This document shows, piece by piece, positions 35,537-42,978 of a stretch of DNA of 43,123 bases. Made by a program: the position numbers and the translations under genes. Every line of letters starts with the position of its first letter. The first letter of the stretch is position 1. The notes under the pieces are model-generated. The model did not search any database, was not told the origin of the DNA, and saw only the letters and a list, made by a program, of their open reading frames with translations. This DNA comes from an uncultured Lachnospiraceae bacterium. Lineage in GTDB: Bacteria; Bacillota; Clostridia; Lachnospirales; Lachnospiraceae. The stretch spans positions 1 through 43,123 of the forward strand of contig CAOKQK010000024.1 of assembly GCA_948470905.1 (NCBI GenBank), given 5' to 3'.

Positions 35537-35612
35537 AGTATATCCTGGGGGCTGGCTAAGGCATCCGGACAAATTTACAAAGAAATATACAGGGAAAGCG
35601 AGGTGGACAGCG

Positions 35613-36710
35613 ATGGCATTTTTGCAAAACCGCAGGAAAAAATTGAAACTGTTAAGTGATTTCAGGAAACCTTCTCCGACATACCATACATATATGACTG
35701 TTCCGGGTTCTGCCCGAAACCCGGACGACGTTCCTTCAGGCACTGCAAAGATGTCATCGCTGTTTGCCTCACTTTCCAGGGAGTTGAGGGCAGGGATGAC
35801 GGTGGAGGCTGCTGTTGTATTGCCCTTATTCCTGTTTTTCTTTATGAATCTGGCATGTTCTGTTGAGATGATTCGGCTTCACGGCAATCTGCAGCTGGCA
35901 CTGTGGAAAACAGGAAATGAGCTTGCTGTGTATGGGTATGTCCTGGACAGCGGAGTGCAGCCACAGGCAGTGCGGGCAGATGGCACGCAGACAGTCAGGA
36001 TACAGGCTGCCGGGGAATGGGCAGAAGAAGTGCAGCGTCAAGGGGCAGCTTCTGGCGAAATGCAGTCGGGCAGCGGACAAACGGAAGGGGAGCAGGAGGA
36101 AAAATGGTGGGGAAGGTTGTCGGGGGAAATCTTTTCATCTGCCTTTGTGAAGGCGCAGCTGGTATCTCTGCTTGGAAAAGATTATTTGGATGCATCGCCG
36201 CTCAGGAGTGGGGCAGACAGCCTGATGCTGTGGGAGAGCGAGGTCTTTGGAGCGGGGGATACGATAGACCTTGTAGTAACGTATTCCGTAGCGCCGTTGA
36301 CGAAAACAGTTGGCTTCCTGTCGTTTCGCATGGCAAACCGTTATTATGGGCACATCTGGAATGGATATGAAGTTTCAGGGCAGGTACATGTGGGAGAGGC
36401 GGTTTATGTTGCAGAGAATGCACAAGTGTATCATCTGGACAGAAATTGTACTCATCTGAGACTTTCTGTGAAAAAGATCAGGGCAGAGGAGTTAAACGCT
36501 GCAAGAAATAATTATGGGAAAAGATACAGTGTCTGTGAAAAGTGTGTAGATGGTAAGAGGGTTGAAATAATTTACATAACCGGTGAGGGTGATAAATATC
36601 ATTATAATAGGGATTGTCCCGGACTAAAGAGGACATTTTCTGCAATGCTGAAATCAGATGCAGAGAAGCGTTATCGCCCTTGCAGCCGCTGTGGCTGGAA
36701 GGAGGATTGA
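35613..36710 (+). CDS. TadE-like pseudopilin with two C-terminal cysteine-pair modules
   Basis: This 365-residue protein has a TadE-like segment, GMTVEAAVVLPLFLFFFMNL (about residues 60-80), with glutamate four residues after the methionine, as in prepilin peptidase substrates. The middle is polar and partly low-complexity (Q/G/E-rich). The last 90 residues hold two similar modules: YHLDRNCTHLRL with VCEKC (about 275-307), and YHYNRDCPGLKR with PCSRCG (about 331-358). Each has His, Cys and a CxxC pair, suggesting a small metal or disulfide module such as those at nuclease C-termini. ATG 35613 is supported by GAGGTGG six bases upstream; an earlier TTG (35481) would overlap the DUF5702 gene. 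Confidence 0.78.
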   Translation: MAFLQNRRKKLKLLSDFRKPSPTYHTYMTVPGSARNPDDVPSGTAKMSSLFASLSRELRAGMTVEAAVVLPLFLFFFMNLACSVEMIRLHGNLQLALWKTGNELAVYGYVLDSGVQPQAVRADGTQTVRIQAAGEWAEEVQRQGAASGEMQSGSGQTEGEQEEKWWGRLSGEIFSSAFVKAQLVSLLGKDYLDASPLRSGADSLMLWESEVFGAGDTIDLVVTYSVAPLTKTVGFLSFRMANRYYGHIWNGYEVSGQVHVGEAVYVAENAQVYHLDRNCTHLRLSVKKIRAEELNAARNNYGKRYSVCEKCVDGKRVEIIYITGEGDKYHYNRDCPGLKRTFSAMLKSDAEKRYRPCSRCGWKED

Positions 36711-36711
36711 A

Positions 36712-37140
36712 ATGGCGGAGTCATTATTGACAGGATGCTGGCTTTTGGCAGCCAGCACATTGGATATACGCAGTCGGAGGGTTCCTGTCTGGATGCTGGT
36801 GTTGGGAGGAGCTTTTGCAGGTTTGACGGTAGTACACAGGTGTGGATTTACGTTGGTGGAATGGGTGGAGATGGTAAAAGGGTGTATTCCCGGAGCCATT
36901 TTATTGATCCTTGCAGCCGCCACAGGAAAGGCGGGTGCGGCAGATGGTATTGTATTGTCTTTTTTGGGAATCTGTATGGGAGGAAAAGTATGTCTTGCTG
37001 TCTTTATGCTCAGTTTGCTGCTGATATCCATTTTTTCGGGAGTATTGCTTGTGCTTCGCCGCGTTGGACGTAACACAAGGCTTCCGTATCTGCCATTTCT
37101 TTCTGCCGCGTGGCTGTTGGTAAAGACATTGCAATTATGA
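36712..37140 (+). CDS. Second prepilin peptidase-like protein, GAAD variant
   Basis: This 142-residue membrane protein resembles the A24 prepilin peptidases. A first aspartate lies in AASTLDIRSRRVPVW near residue 16. Where GxGD is expected it has GKAGAADGIVLSFLG near residue 72, giving GAAD. The aspartate needed for catalysis is kept but the second glycine is replaced. The rest is four or five membrane segments. AAGGAGG lies just before ATG 36712, two bases after the previous stop. It is the second such enzyme in this locus (the first is at 28537), so it may be specialised for TadE-like substrates or be inactive; the sequence cannot decide. Confidence 0.75.
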   Translation: MAESLLTGCWLLAASTLDIRSRRVPVWMLVLGGAFAGLTVVHRCGFTLVEWVEMVKGCIPGAILLILAAATGKAGAADGIVLSFLGICMGGKVCLAVFMLSLLLISIFSGVLLVLRRVGRNTRLPYLPFLSAAWLLVKTLQL

Positions 37141-37494
37141 TTCCCGCGTGCAATGAGCCACAAGCCCAAGGAAGTAAACTTCCTGAAATTTAACTTCCTT
37201 GAGGTCTTGGCGAATGTGGCGAGAGTCACATACCATAATGTTCTATGGACGCATTGTGATCCACAGTGCAGCAGGCTTGATGCCTCATCGCTTGTAGCGG
37301 GGGTGACTTTGAGATACAGGAGATATCTGAGGAAACTCTGATTATATCAGGGATTCCTCAGTGCAACCGGCAGATGTGCATGGATGTGCTGCGGAAAACG
37401 TTGTTTTGCAACATGAAACCGGCACAGGAAACGCATTAATCAGAGCTTTTTAGTATTTTACAGTGGGGCATTCATGATGGCAGGGGAGGAACAG
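37141..37494. other. Gap in the Tad locus with repeat copies and hairpins
   Basis: No gene is seen. The gap opens with TTCCCGCGTGCAATGAGCCA (repeat copy, 37141-37160). CAAGGAAGT (about 37168) pairs with ACTTCCTTG (about 37194). GCAGGCTTGATGCC at 37271 loosely resembles the 25-bp repeats. TGAGGAA (37328-37334) pairs with TTCCTCA (37354-37360), with CTCTGAT/ATCAGGG inside it across one A-A mismatch around a TAT loop: about 14 pairs in 33 bases. None has a T-run. Confidence 0.55.
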
Positions 37495-37941
37495 ATGAAG
37501 GAAAATGCCTACTTTACAGTGGAAGCCGCATTGGTTTTTCCCACAGCGCTTGGGACAGTTCTCTTTATTGTGTACATGCTTCTGTTCCAATATGACAGAT
37601 GTCTGATGGAACAGGACTTGGGAGCACTTGCCTTATGGGGGAGCCGTGTGGAGGCGGAGGATTCAGAGGAGCTGCAGGATTTAATCCAAAAGCGTATAAG
37701 TGAGATATACAGGGACAAGTATGCAGCCTGGGAGATGCTTGCACTGGATGTCAAGCTGGAGCATGGCCGCTTTGCGGCAGCGGGAAAGGGACAGCTTGCC
37801 GTTCCTTTCCCGGACATGAAATTCTGGAACAGGGACAATGTCTGGGGGACGGAGGCACATTATAGCTTTTGGAGGATTTCTTCAGTGGATTTTGTCAGGC
37901 TGTGCAATAAGGTAAAGATATTGTGGGGAACGGAGGATTAG
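37495..37941 (+). CDS. TadE-like pseudopilin
   Basis: This 148-residue protein has an N-terminal class III-like prepilin signature, NAYFTVEAALVFPTALGTVL, with glutamate at the expected place in the hydrophobic helix (residues 6-30). The rest (about 120 residues) is mixed helical and strand, outside the membrane after processing, and ends in LCNKVKILWGTED. It looks like a minor pilin of the Tad system and shares the TVEAA core with the protein at 35613. ATG 37495 is preferred because GGGAGG lies 5 bases upstream; ATG codons at 37474 and 37477 in the same frame have weaker sites. The FHA gene starts seven bases past its stop. Confidence 0.78.
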   Translation: MKENAYFTVEAALVFPTALGTVLFIVYMLLFQYDRCLMEQDLGALALWGSRVEAEDSEELQDLIQKRISEIYRDKYAAWEMLALDVKLEHGRFAAAGKGQLAVPFPDMKFWNRDNVWGTEAHYSFWRISSVDFVRLCNKVKILWGTED

Positions 37942-37948
37942 AAAGAAG

Positions 37949-39274
37949 ATGCAGAAGGATGAGGTTGGCGGAATGCTGAATACAGAATATGTCAGAAATT
38001 TAAACTGCAATTATGAAAGGATATTATTAGATAAAAAACCAGAGGAAAAAAGGTATCAGTATTGTATTCTGAATCGGGGCGGGATCAAAGGGCTTCTGCC
38101 TTGCAGCCTGCGTTATATAAATGGAGTGGCATATCTGTATTATGATATTTCTTCCAAACAGAATGTGACCCAGCTGTACGGAAATAAGTGTGTCTCCAGG
38201 GCGTGGGTAGTGGACTTTTTGTGGAGTATGCGACAGATCAGGCAGGAGCTGGAAAGATTTCTTTTGGACAGCAAGAACATCATATGGCGACCGGAGCAGA
38301 TTTTCCAGGATTTGGAGAGCAATGTCTTTTCTTTTTTGTATGTGCCCTATTATGAGGGAAATCCAGGATATCTGAAGCTCATGGAATTTTTGATAGATCA
38401 TATTGATTACGAGGATGAGGCGTTAGTGGAATGTGTCTATAGTATGTATGAGCAGCTGGAACGTAATGGGGAGGTCTATCTTCAGGCGCAGATTTATGAG
38501 GATGCAAAACGCCTGGAAGGGCAGGATGCGGAGGAAGAACAGGACTGGGCAGCAGCGGAGCGGGAGGCTGCAATGAAAATGCAGGATGCGGAGGACCAGG
38601 GGGTGTTTGCAGCGGAGGAGCCGGGTAGGGTAAAAACATTAAGGCAGGAAATTGCAGGAGAGAATTCCGGCAGATTGAAGGCGGGAAAAAGGGAAAATAC
38701 GGGAGAGAAGCCCGGTAAGGTAAAAGCGTTGAGAAAAGCACTTGCCCCAGAGGAGGAAAACGCATACAGCAATGAATTTGCGGTAGAGGGACCGGAAAAA
38801 GGGGGAAAGAGAGGTATTCGCAGTATTTTTGAAGGTAAGAAGAAACGCGGTAGAGAATTGAGGGAAGACTACAGGCAGGCTATGCAGCAGGAGATGGAAG
38901 GATATGCCGTGGCAGAGGAGGCGGACTATGAGGGGGAGCCTTACGGGCGGACGGTGTTCATGGATGAGAAGGTAATGGAGGCTGCTCGCCTGCATAGATT
39001 ATTTACGCCGGATGGAATACTTTTGGCTACACTGGATAAGCCTGTGCTTTCGATTGGCAAGAAAAAGGAGGATGCCGATCTGGTATTGGAAAATCCTTCT
39101 GTAAGCAGGATTCATGCCCGCATTATCCAGGACAAAACGGATATTTATCTGGAGGATCTGAACTCTACGAACGGAACCTATAAAAATGGTTTGCGGCTGC
39201 AGCCTTATGAAAAGAGGAAGCTGGAGGAAGGGGACGAGATTAAGTGCGGCGCCGTAATAATGGTTTTCCGCTGA
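37949..39274 (+). CDS. DUF6382 plus FHA domain protein
   Basis: This 441-residue cytosolic protein has an N-terminal domain (about 1-185; LNRGGIKGLLPCSLRYINGV, YYDISSKQNVTQLYG) that matches what I know as DUF6382. A long charged, E/K/Q-rich linker follows to about 330, then a C-terminal FHA domain (about 355-441). The FHA part has SIGKKKEDADLVLENPSVSR, IHARI, and LNSTNGTYKNGLRL. The phosphothreonine-binding SR-x-H and NG residues are present, although the usual GR at the start is GK. It could link pilus activity to Ser/Thr phosphorylation. No Ser/Thr kinase or phosphatase gene is in the window. GAAAGAAG precedes ATG 37949. Confidence 0.83.
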   Translation: MQKDEVGGMLNTEYVRNLNCNYERILLDKKPEEKRYQYCILNRGGIKGLLPCSLRYINGVAYLYYDISSKQNVTQLYGNKCVSRAWVVDFLWSMRQIRQELERFLLDSKNIIWRPEQIFQDLESNVFSFLYVPYYEGNPGYLKLMEFLIDHIDYEDEALVECVYSMYEQLERNGEVYLQAQIYEDAKRLEGQDAEEEQDWAAAEREAAMKMQDAEDQGVFAAEEPGRVKTLRQEIAGENSGRLKAGKRENTGEKPGKVKALRKALAPEEENAYSNEFAVEGPEKGGKRGIRSIFEGKKKRGRELREDYRQAMQQEMEGYAVAEEADYEGEPYGRTVFMDEKVMEAARLHRLFTPDGILLATLDKPVLSIGKKKEDADLVLENPSVSRIHARIIQDKTDIYLEDLNSTNGTYKNGLRLQPYEKRKLEEGDEIKCGAVIMVFR

Positions 39275-39286
39275 AACAGGTTTGTA

Positions 39287-39418
39287 AAATGTGTGTCACA
39301 ATCTGTGGAAAATTAACTTATCTTATAGATAATTTGCCAAATAAAGGGGTTGCAGAGGGCTACACCGACTGAATTTTGTTTAAATATCACACAAGGTGGT
39401 GCCTGCAGCTGGCGGGAA
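39287..39418. repeat. Long structured repeat module A, copy 1
   Basis: It aligns without gaps to 42847-42978 over about 130 bases with about 78% identity by hand count. Both copies can fold as CCAAAT pairing with ATTT(G/T)G around an inner stem; the inner stem is GGTTG/CGACT here and AGTCG/CGACT in the other. It lies between the FHA and rhomboid genes. Confidence 0.75.
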
Positions 39419-39448
39419 TGATTTTTTAAACACGCTCCAGGATACACA

Positions 39449-39482
39449 TTGAAAAGTGTCTGAAATTATGATAGAATTTCAG
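39449..39482 (+). promoter_or_regulatory. Promoter with overlapping palindrome, rhomboid operon
   Basis: TTGAAA (39449-39454), a 17-base spacer and TAGAAT (39472-39477), with TG at the extended -10 position. A perfect inverted repeat CTGAAATT-N7-AATTTCAG (39460-39482) covers the -10, as a repressor operator would. Confidence 0.65.
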
Positions 39483-39498
39483 GCAAGGGGTGAAGCTC

Positions 39499-40092
39499 AT
39501 GAAAAGATTGCAGACTGTTCCCGTTGTCAGCGGCGTATTGGTGGGCATTAACGTGATTGTCTTTTTTGCCTGTATTTTAACCGGCGATACGCTGTACAGG
39601 GAAGGTGTATTGTGGGCGCCGGCGGTGTTGGAAAACAGGGAATACGGACGTATTTTGTGGGCAATGTTCCTGCACAGCGACATAGGACATCTTTTTAATA
39701 ACATGGTGATTTTGTTTTTCTTAGGCGCCATGATTGAGAAGGAAGTCGGGCATGTGAGGTATGGGGTGCTGTACTTTTGTTCCGGCATAGGTGGAAACCT
39801 TCTGTCGCTCCTGGCGAAGGCAGTTACCGGTGATATGTCTGGGAGTATAGGAGCCAGCGGTGCGGTTTTTGGATTGGATGGTGTGTTGCTTGCGATGGTT
39901 CTGTTCTCTGGCAGGAAAATGGAAGGTGTTACGTCGGGCAGGGTGGTCTTTATGGTGTTTTATTCTCTTTACAGTGGCTTCATCGGCGAAAATATTGATA
40001 ATGCTGCTCATGTCGGAGGGCTGGTCATTGGTTTTGTGGCAGCAGCGGTTATGTGTGTGATACAGAGGATATGGAGAGAGGTGCGGCGTTGA
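39499..40092 (+). CDS. Rhomboid family intramembrane serine protease
   Basis: This 197-residue membrane protease has six predicted segments. The catalytic serine lies in GASGAVFGLDG near residue 119 and the histidine in NAAHVGGLVIG near 170. The FLHSDIGHLFNNMVILFFLG stretch near 56 supplies the conserved HxxxN region. Rhomboids cut substrate helices inside the membrane. The substrate is unknown; nearby TadE-like proteins are possible but unproven targets. ATG 39499 has AAGGGG 8 bases upstream; a GTG at 39490 overlaps that site. The stop overlaps the TTG start of the next gene (TTGA), so the two are translationally coupled and share the promoter at 39449. Confidence 0.93.
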   Translation: MKRLQTVPVVSGVLVGINVIVFFACILTGDTLYREGVLWAPAVLENREYGRILWAMFLHSDIGHLFNNMVILFFLGAMIEKEVGHVRYGVLYFCSGIGGNLLSLLAKAVTGDMSGSIGASGAVFGLDGVLLAMVLFSGRKMEGVTSGRVVFMVFYSLYSGFIGENIDNAAHVGGLVIGFVAAAVMCVIQRIWREVRR

Positions 40093-41087
40093 ATATTAAT
40101 ATTTATTATGGTGGAAGAGGATTGATTGATGATCCCACATTGTTTGTCATTAACAAGATGCAGGAGATTTTGGAGGAGCTCAGGGTCAAAGTGACCCGAT
40201 ATAACTTGTTTGAATGTAAAAATACAATACCTACGCTTCCGCAGACGCTGAAGGATGCGGATGGCATTATTCTTGCTGCTACAGTGGAGTGGTACGGTAT
40301 CGGGGGATATATGCAGCAGTTCCTGGATGCATGCTGGCTTTTCGGAGACAAGGAGAAGATGGCAAAAATTTATATGTGCCCTGTGGTGATGTCTACTACT
40401 TATGGGGAGAGGGAAGCGGAGCTGAACCTGTCTACGGCGTGGGAGATTCTGGGTGGTCTTCCCTGCGATGGAATGTGCGGCTATATTGAGAATACGGTCA
40501 CGCTGGAGATGAATGACCAGTATATCAAAATCATAGAAAAAAAGGCTGAAAATATGTATCGCACCATTAATCAGCATATTGCGTGTTTCCCGGCAAGCAA
40601 TCAGGTGGTAAAGCAAAAGATAGCTGTGCCGAAGGGCAATAACCTGACGCCGCAGGAGACGGAACAGCTGTCGCAGTATGTGTCGGATGACAGTTATGTA
40701 CAGCGGCAGAAGCAGGATATTCAGGAGCTGACAAGCCTGTTCCGTGACATGATGAACGGTGACGGGGCGGATGACGAGGAGGAATATCTGGCAGTTTTCA
40801 GAAAGGCATTCAGACCGCAGCCTGGATTCCGTGCTGAATATTCTTTCGCAGTAGAAGAAAAGAAAAAGAAGCTGATTGTGTCTATAGACGGCTCAAAGCT
40901 GGAATGCAGTTATGGGATGTCTGAGCAGCCGGATGTGGAAATGCAGTTGAACAGGGTGACGATGGAGGATATTGTCAATGGCAGGATGACCTTTCAGCGG
41001 GCATTTATGTCAGGTGCAATGAAGACTAAGGGGGATTTCAGAATCCTGCGGACCCTTGATCAGGTGTTTTTGTTTGAAGAAAGATAG
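40089..41087 (+). CDS. Flavodoxin-like and SCP2 sterol-carrier-like fusion protein
   Basis: This 332-residue cytosolic protein has an N-terminal flavodoxin/NADPH-dependent FMN reductase-like fold (INIYYGGRGLIDDPTLFVIN, then ADGIILAATVEWYGIGGYMQ near 62), a middle helical linker, and a C-terminal SCP2-like domain (KKLIVSIDGSKLECSYG, then VTMEDIVNGRMTFQRAFMSG and GDFRILRTL). SCP2 domains bind lipids or other hydrophobic ligands. The usual phosphate-binding loop of flavodoxins is poorly conserved, so flavin binding is uncertain. GAGAGAGGTG precedes TTG 40089, which overlaps the rhomboid stop. An in-frame ATG at 40053 lies inside the rhomboid gene. Its role is unknown; coupling to a membrane protease is notable. 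Confidence 0.8.
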   Translation: MNINIYYGGRGLIDDPTLFVINKMQEILEELRVKVTRYNLFECKNTIPTLPQTLKDADGIILAATVEWYGIGGYMQQFLDACWLFGDKEKMAKIYMCPVVMSTTYGEREAELNLSTAWEILGGLPCDGMCGYIENTVTLEMNDQYIKIIEKKAENMYRTINQHIACFPASNQVVKQKIAVPKGNNLTPQETEQLSQYVSDDSYVQRQKQDIQELTSLFRDMMNGDGADDEEEYLAVFRKAFRPQPGFRAEYSFAVEEKKKKLIVSIDGSKLECSYGMSEQPDVEMQLNRVTMEDIVNGRMTFQRAFMSGAMKTKGDFRILRTLDQVFLFEER

Positions 41088-41116
41088 ACATTAAAGCGAC
41101 CAATTAGACAGGCTGC

Positions 41117-41290
41117 AAGTAAGAAAAAAATTAGTAAGACGGATAACAAGTGAAAAAGATAACCAGTAAGGCGGGCAGCAAGTGAAAAGGAAATCAATAA
41201 GAGGGGTAATAAGTGAAAAGGATAGCCAGTAAGGCGGGCTGCCAGTAAGAAGGATGACAAATAAGGCAGATTACAAGAAGGAAAGAACCC
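41117..41290. repeat. Purine-rich degenerate tandem repeat, unit about 31 bp
   Basis: Five to six units of 31-33 bp resemble AAGTGAAAAGGATAGCCAGT followed by AAGGCGGGCAGC. Strand bias is extreme: A and G dominate the plus strand. I see no gene in 41088-41375. Confidence 0.75.
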
Positions 41291-41375
41291 ATAAGGAAGA
41301 AAAGAAAGAGAGGCCAGTGTAACAAAAGCCATGTTTTTGATGAGCTTTTGACTCACGGCAGAAATGGAGGCTGAG

Positions 41376-41792
41376 ATGAAAATGGATGACTGTATTTTCT
41401 GTAAGATAGCAAACGGACAAATTCCGTCCAAGACATTATATGAGGATGAACGTTTTCGTGTGATTTTGGATTTGGGTCCTGCCACGAAAGGGCACGCGTT
41501 GATTTTGCCAAAAGAGCATTCGGCAAATCTATATGAGCTTCCCGATGATACAGCAGGAGCAGTGATGCAGCTGGCAAAGAAAATGGCATATATGCTGCGT
41601 GAGAAGCTGCATTGTGACGGTTTAAATTTGATGCAGAATAATGGGGCCACAGCCGGGCAGACAGTGGAGCATTTCCACCTCCACATTATCCCCAGATATT
41701 TAGATGATGGGCAGAATATCAATTTTGTACATGGAGAACCTTCGCAGGAGGAGCTGGAGGCCGTGAGGAGTGAGATTGTGGGAAATGATTAG
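41376..41792 (+). CDS. HIT family nucleotide hydrolase (Hint-like)
   Basis: This 138-residue cytosolic protein of the histidine triad family typically hydrolyses nucleoside phosphoramidates or AMP derivatives. The triad HFHLHIIPR is at about residues 95-103, with the catalytic middle histidine. CIFCKIANGQIPSKTLYED at the N-terminus gives two cysteines which, with a histidine in KEHSANL, commonly bind zinc. Length fits Hint. ATG 41376 lies five bases after GGAGG; ATG 41364 would add four residues without a better site. It stands alone between the purine-rich array and the fumarase gene. Confidence 0.94.
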   Translation: MKMDDCIFCKIANGQIPSKTLYEDERFRVILDLGPATKGHALILPKEHSANLYELPDDTAGAVMQLAKKMAYMLREKLHCDGLNLMQNNGATAGQTVEHFHLHIIPRYLDDGQNINFVHGEPSQEELEAVRSEIVGND

Positions 41793-41877
41793 CTGGCAAT
41801 TTGGTGGCCATTTATGTTGCCTGACAGGATGAAAAAATGGAAGCATGAACAAAAAATTGGGGTAAATTCTATTGGCG

Positions 41878-41904
41878 TTGATACACTCAGCTAAAGAATA
41901 TAAT
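41878..41904 (+). promoter_or_regulatory. Candidate promoter for fumarase alpha gene
   Basis: TTGATA (41878-41883) and a perfect TATAAT (41899-41904) are separated by 15 bases, shorter than ideal. It lies 74 bases before ATG 41978. Confidence 0.45.
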
Positions 41905-41977
41905 AGGACTGCCTCGTTAAGTGGTAAAACGGAGAGCATCACTATAAAAAGAACATCATAACATTGCGGAGATTAAG

Positions 41978-42820
41978 ATGAGGACACTGGATGTAAGTGT
42001 AATTACAGAAAATATCAGGGAAATGTGCATTGAGGCAAATCATTTTTTGTCAAAGGACATGAAATGTGCCATGAAAGAGGCGCTAAGGACAGAAGAAGCA
42101 CCGTTGGGAAGGCAGATATTGGAGCAGCTTCAGGAGAATCTGCAGATAGCCGGTGAAGACATGATTCCAATTTGTCAGGATACCGGAATGGCTGTTATTT
42201 TTATGGAGATTGGCCAGGATGTACATTTTGAGGGAGGCAGCCTGGAGGAGGCTATCCAGGAGGGTGTCAGACAGGGGTATACAGAGGGCTTTTTAAGGAA
42301 GTCAGTGGTAAAGGATCCTATTTACCGTGAGAACACCAGGGACAACACTCCTGCCGTCATACACTATGAGCTGATTCCGGGAGAGCAGGTGACAATTACA
42401 GTGGCACCTAAGGGATTTGGCAGTGAAAATATGAGCCGCATATTTATGTTAAAGCCGGCGGATGGCATTGAAGGTGTGAAAAATGCTGTGCTCACGGCAG
42501 TGAGGGATGCAGGACCAAACGCGTGTCCGCCAATGGTAGTTGGTGTAGGCGTCGGGGGTACTTTTGAGAAGTGTGCCCTGATGGCAAAGAAAGCGCTGAC
42601 CCGTCCCGTAGATGAGCGTTCAGAGATTCCTTATGTGTGTGAGTTAGAGAAGGAACTTCTGGAAAAAATAAATTGTTCTGGTATTGGTCCCGGCGGTCTG
42701 GGGGGGACGACTACAGCATTGGCTGTAAATGTCAATACATACCCCACACATATTGCGGGGCTGCCTGTGGCAGTCAACATCTGCTGTCATGTGAACCGCC
42801 ATTCAGTGAGGATGCTTTAG
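41978..42820 (+). CDS. fumA: Fumarate hydratase alpha subunit, class I
   Basis: This 280-residue catalytic-half subunit of a two-subunit class I fumarase (or related tartrate dehydratase) interconverts fumarate and malate with an oxygen-sensitive 4Fe-4S cluster. Three cysteines fit the cluster ligands: IPICQDTG near residue 66, NACPPM near 183 and NICCHVNRH near 269. GIGPGGLGGTTTALAV near 234 is also a family mark. Fumarase and tartrate dehydratase cannot be told apart with certainty from this subunit. The beta subunit should follow, but the next 300 bases hold only repeats, so it must lie beyond the window or elsewhere. GGAG lies about 6 bases before the ATG. Confidence 0.9.
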   Translation: MRTLDVSVITENIREMCIEANHFLSKDMKCAMKEALRTEEAPLGRQILEQLQENLQIAGEDMIPICQDTGMAVIFMEIGQDVHFEGGSLEEAIQEGVRQGYTEGFLRKSVVKDPIYRENTRDNTPAVIHYELIPGEQVTITVAPKGFGSENMSRIFMLKPADGIEGVKNAVLTAVRDAGPNACPPMVVGVGVGGTFEKCALMAKKALTRPVDERSEIPYVCELEKELLEKINCSGIGPGGLGGTTTALAVNVNTYPTHIAGLPVAVNICCHVNRHSVRML

Positions 42821-42846
42821 AGTGTGCGTGAAAAATACTTTCTGCC

Positions 42847-42978
42847 AAATGTGTGTCACAATTTGTGGGAGATTAAATTATCTTACAGGTAATTTGCCAA
42901 ATGAAGGAGTCGTAGCGGGCAGGCTCGACTGAATTTGGTGCAAATACCACGTAAAGTAGTGCGTTCAGGTGGCGGAAG
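42847..42978. repeat. Long structured repeat module A, copy 2
   Basis: Gapless match to 39287-39418 (about 78%). It can form AAATTA/TAATTT, then CCAAAT/ATTTGG enclosing AGTCG/CGACT. Confidence 0.75.

Noticed and set aside
41060-41722. Minus-strand hydrophobic repeat frame over the purine-rich array
   Set aside because: Pyrimidine-rich antisense of A/G-rich DNA reads as Leu/Ser/Phe; it runs opposite the clear HIT gene and has no start signal.
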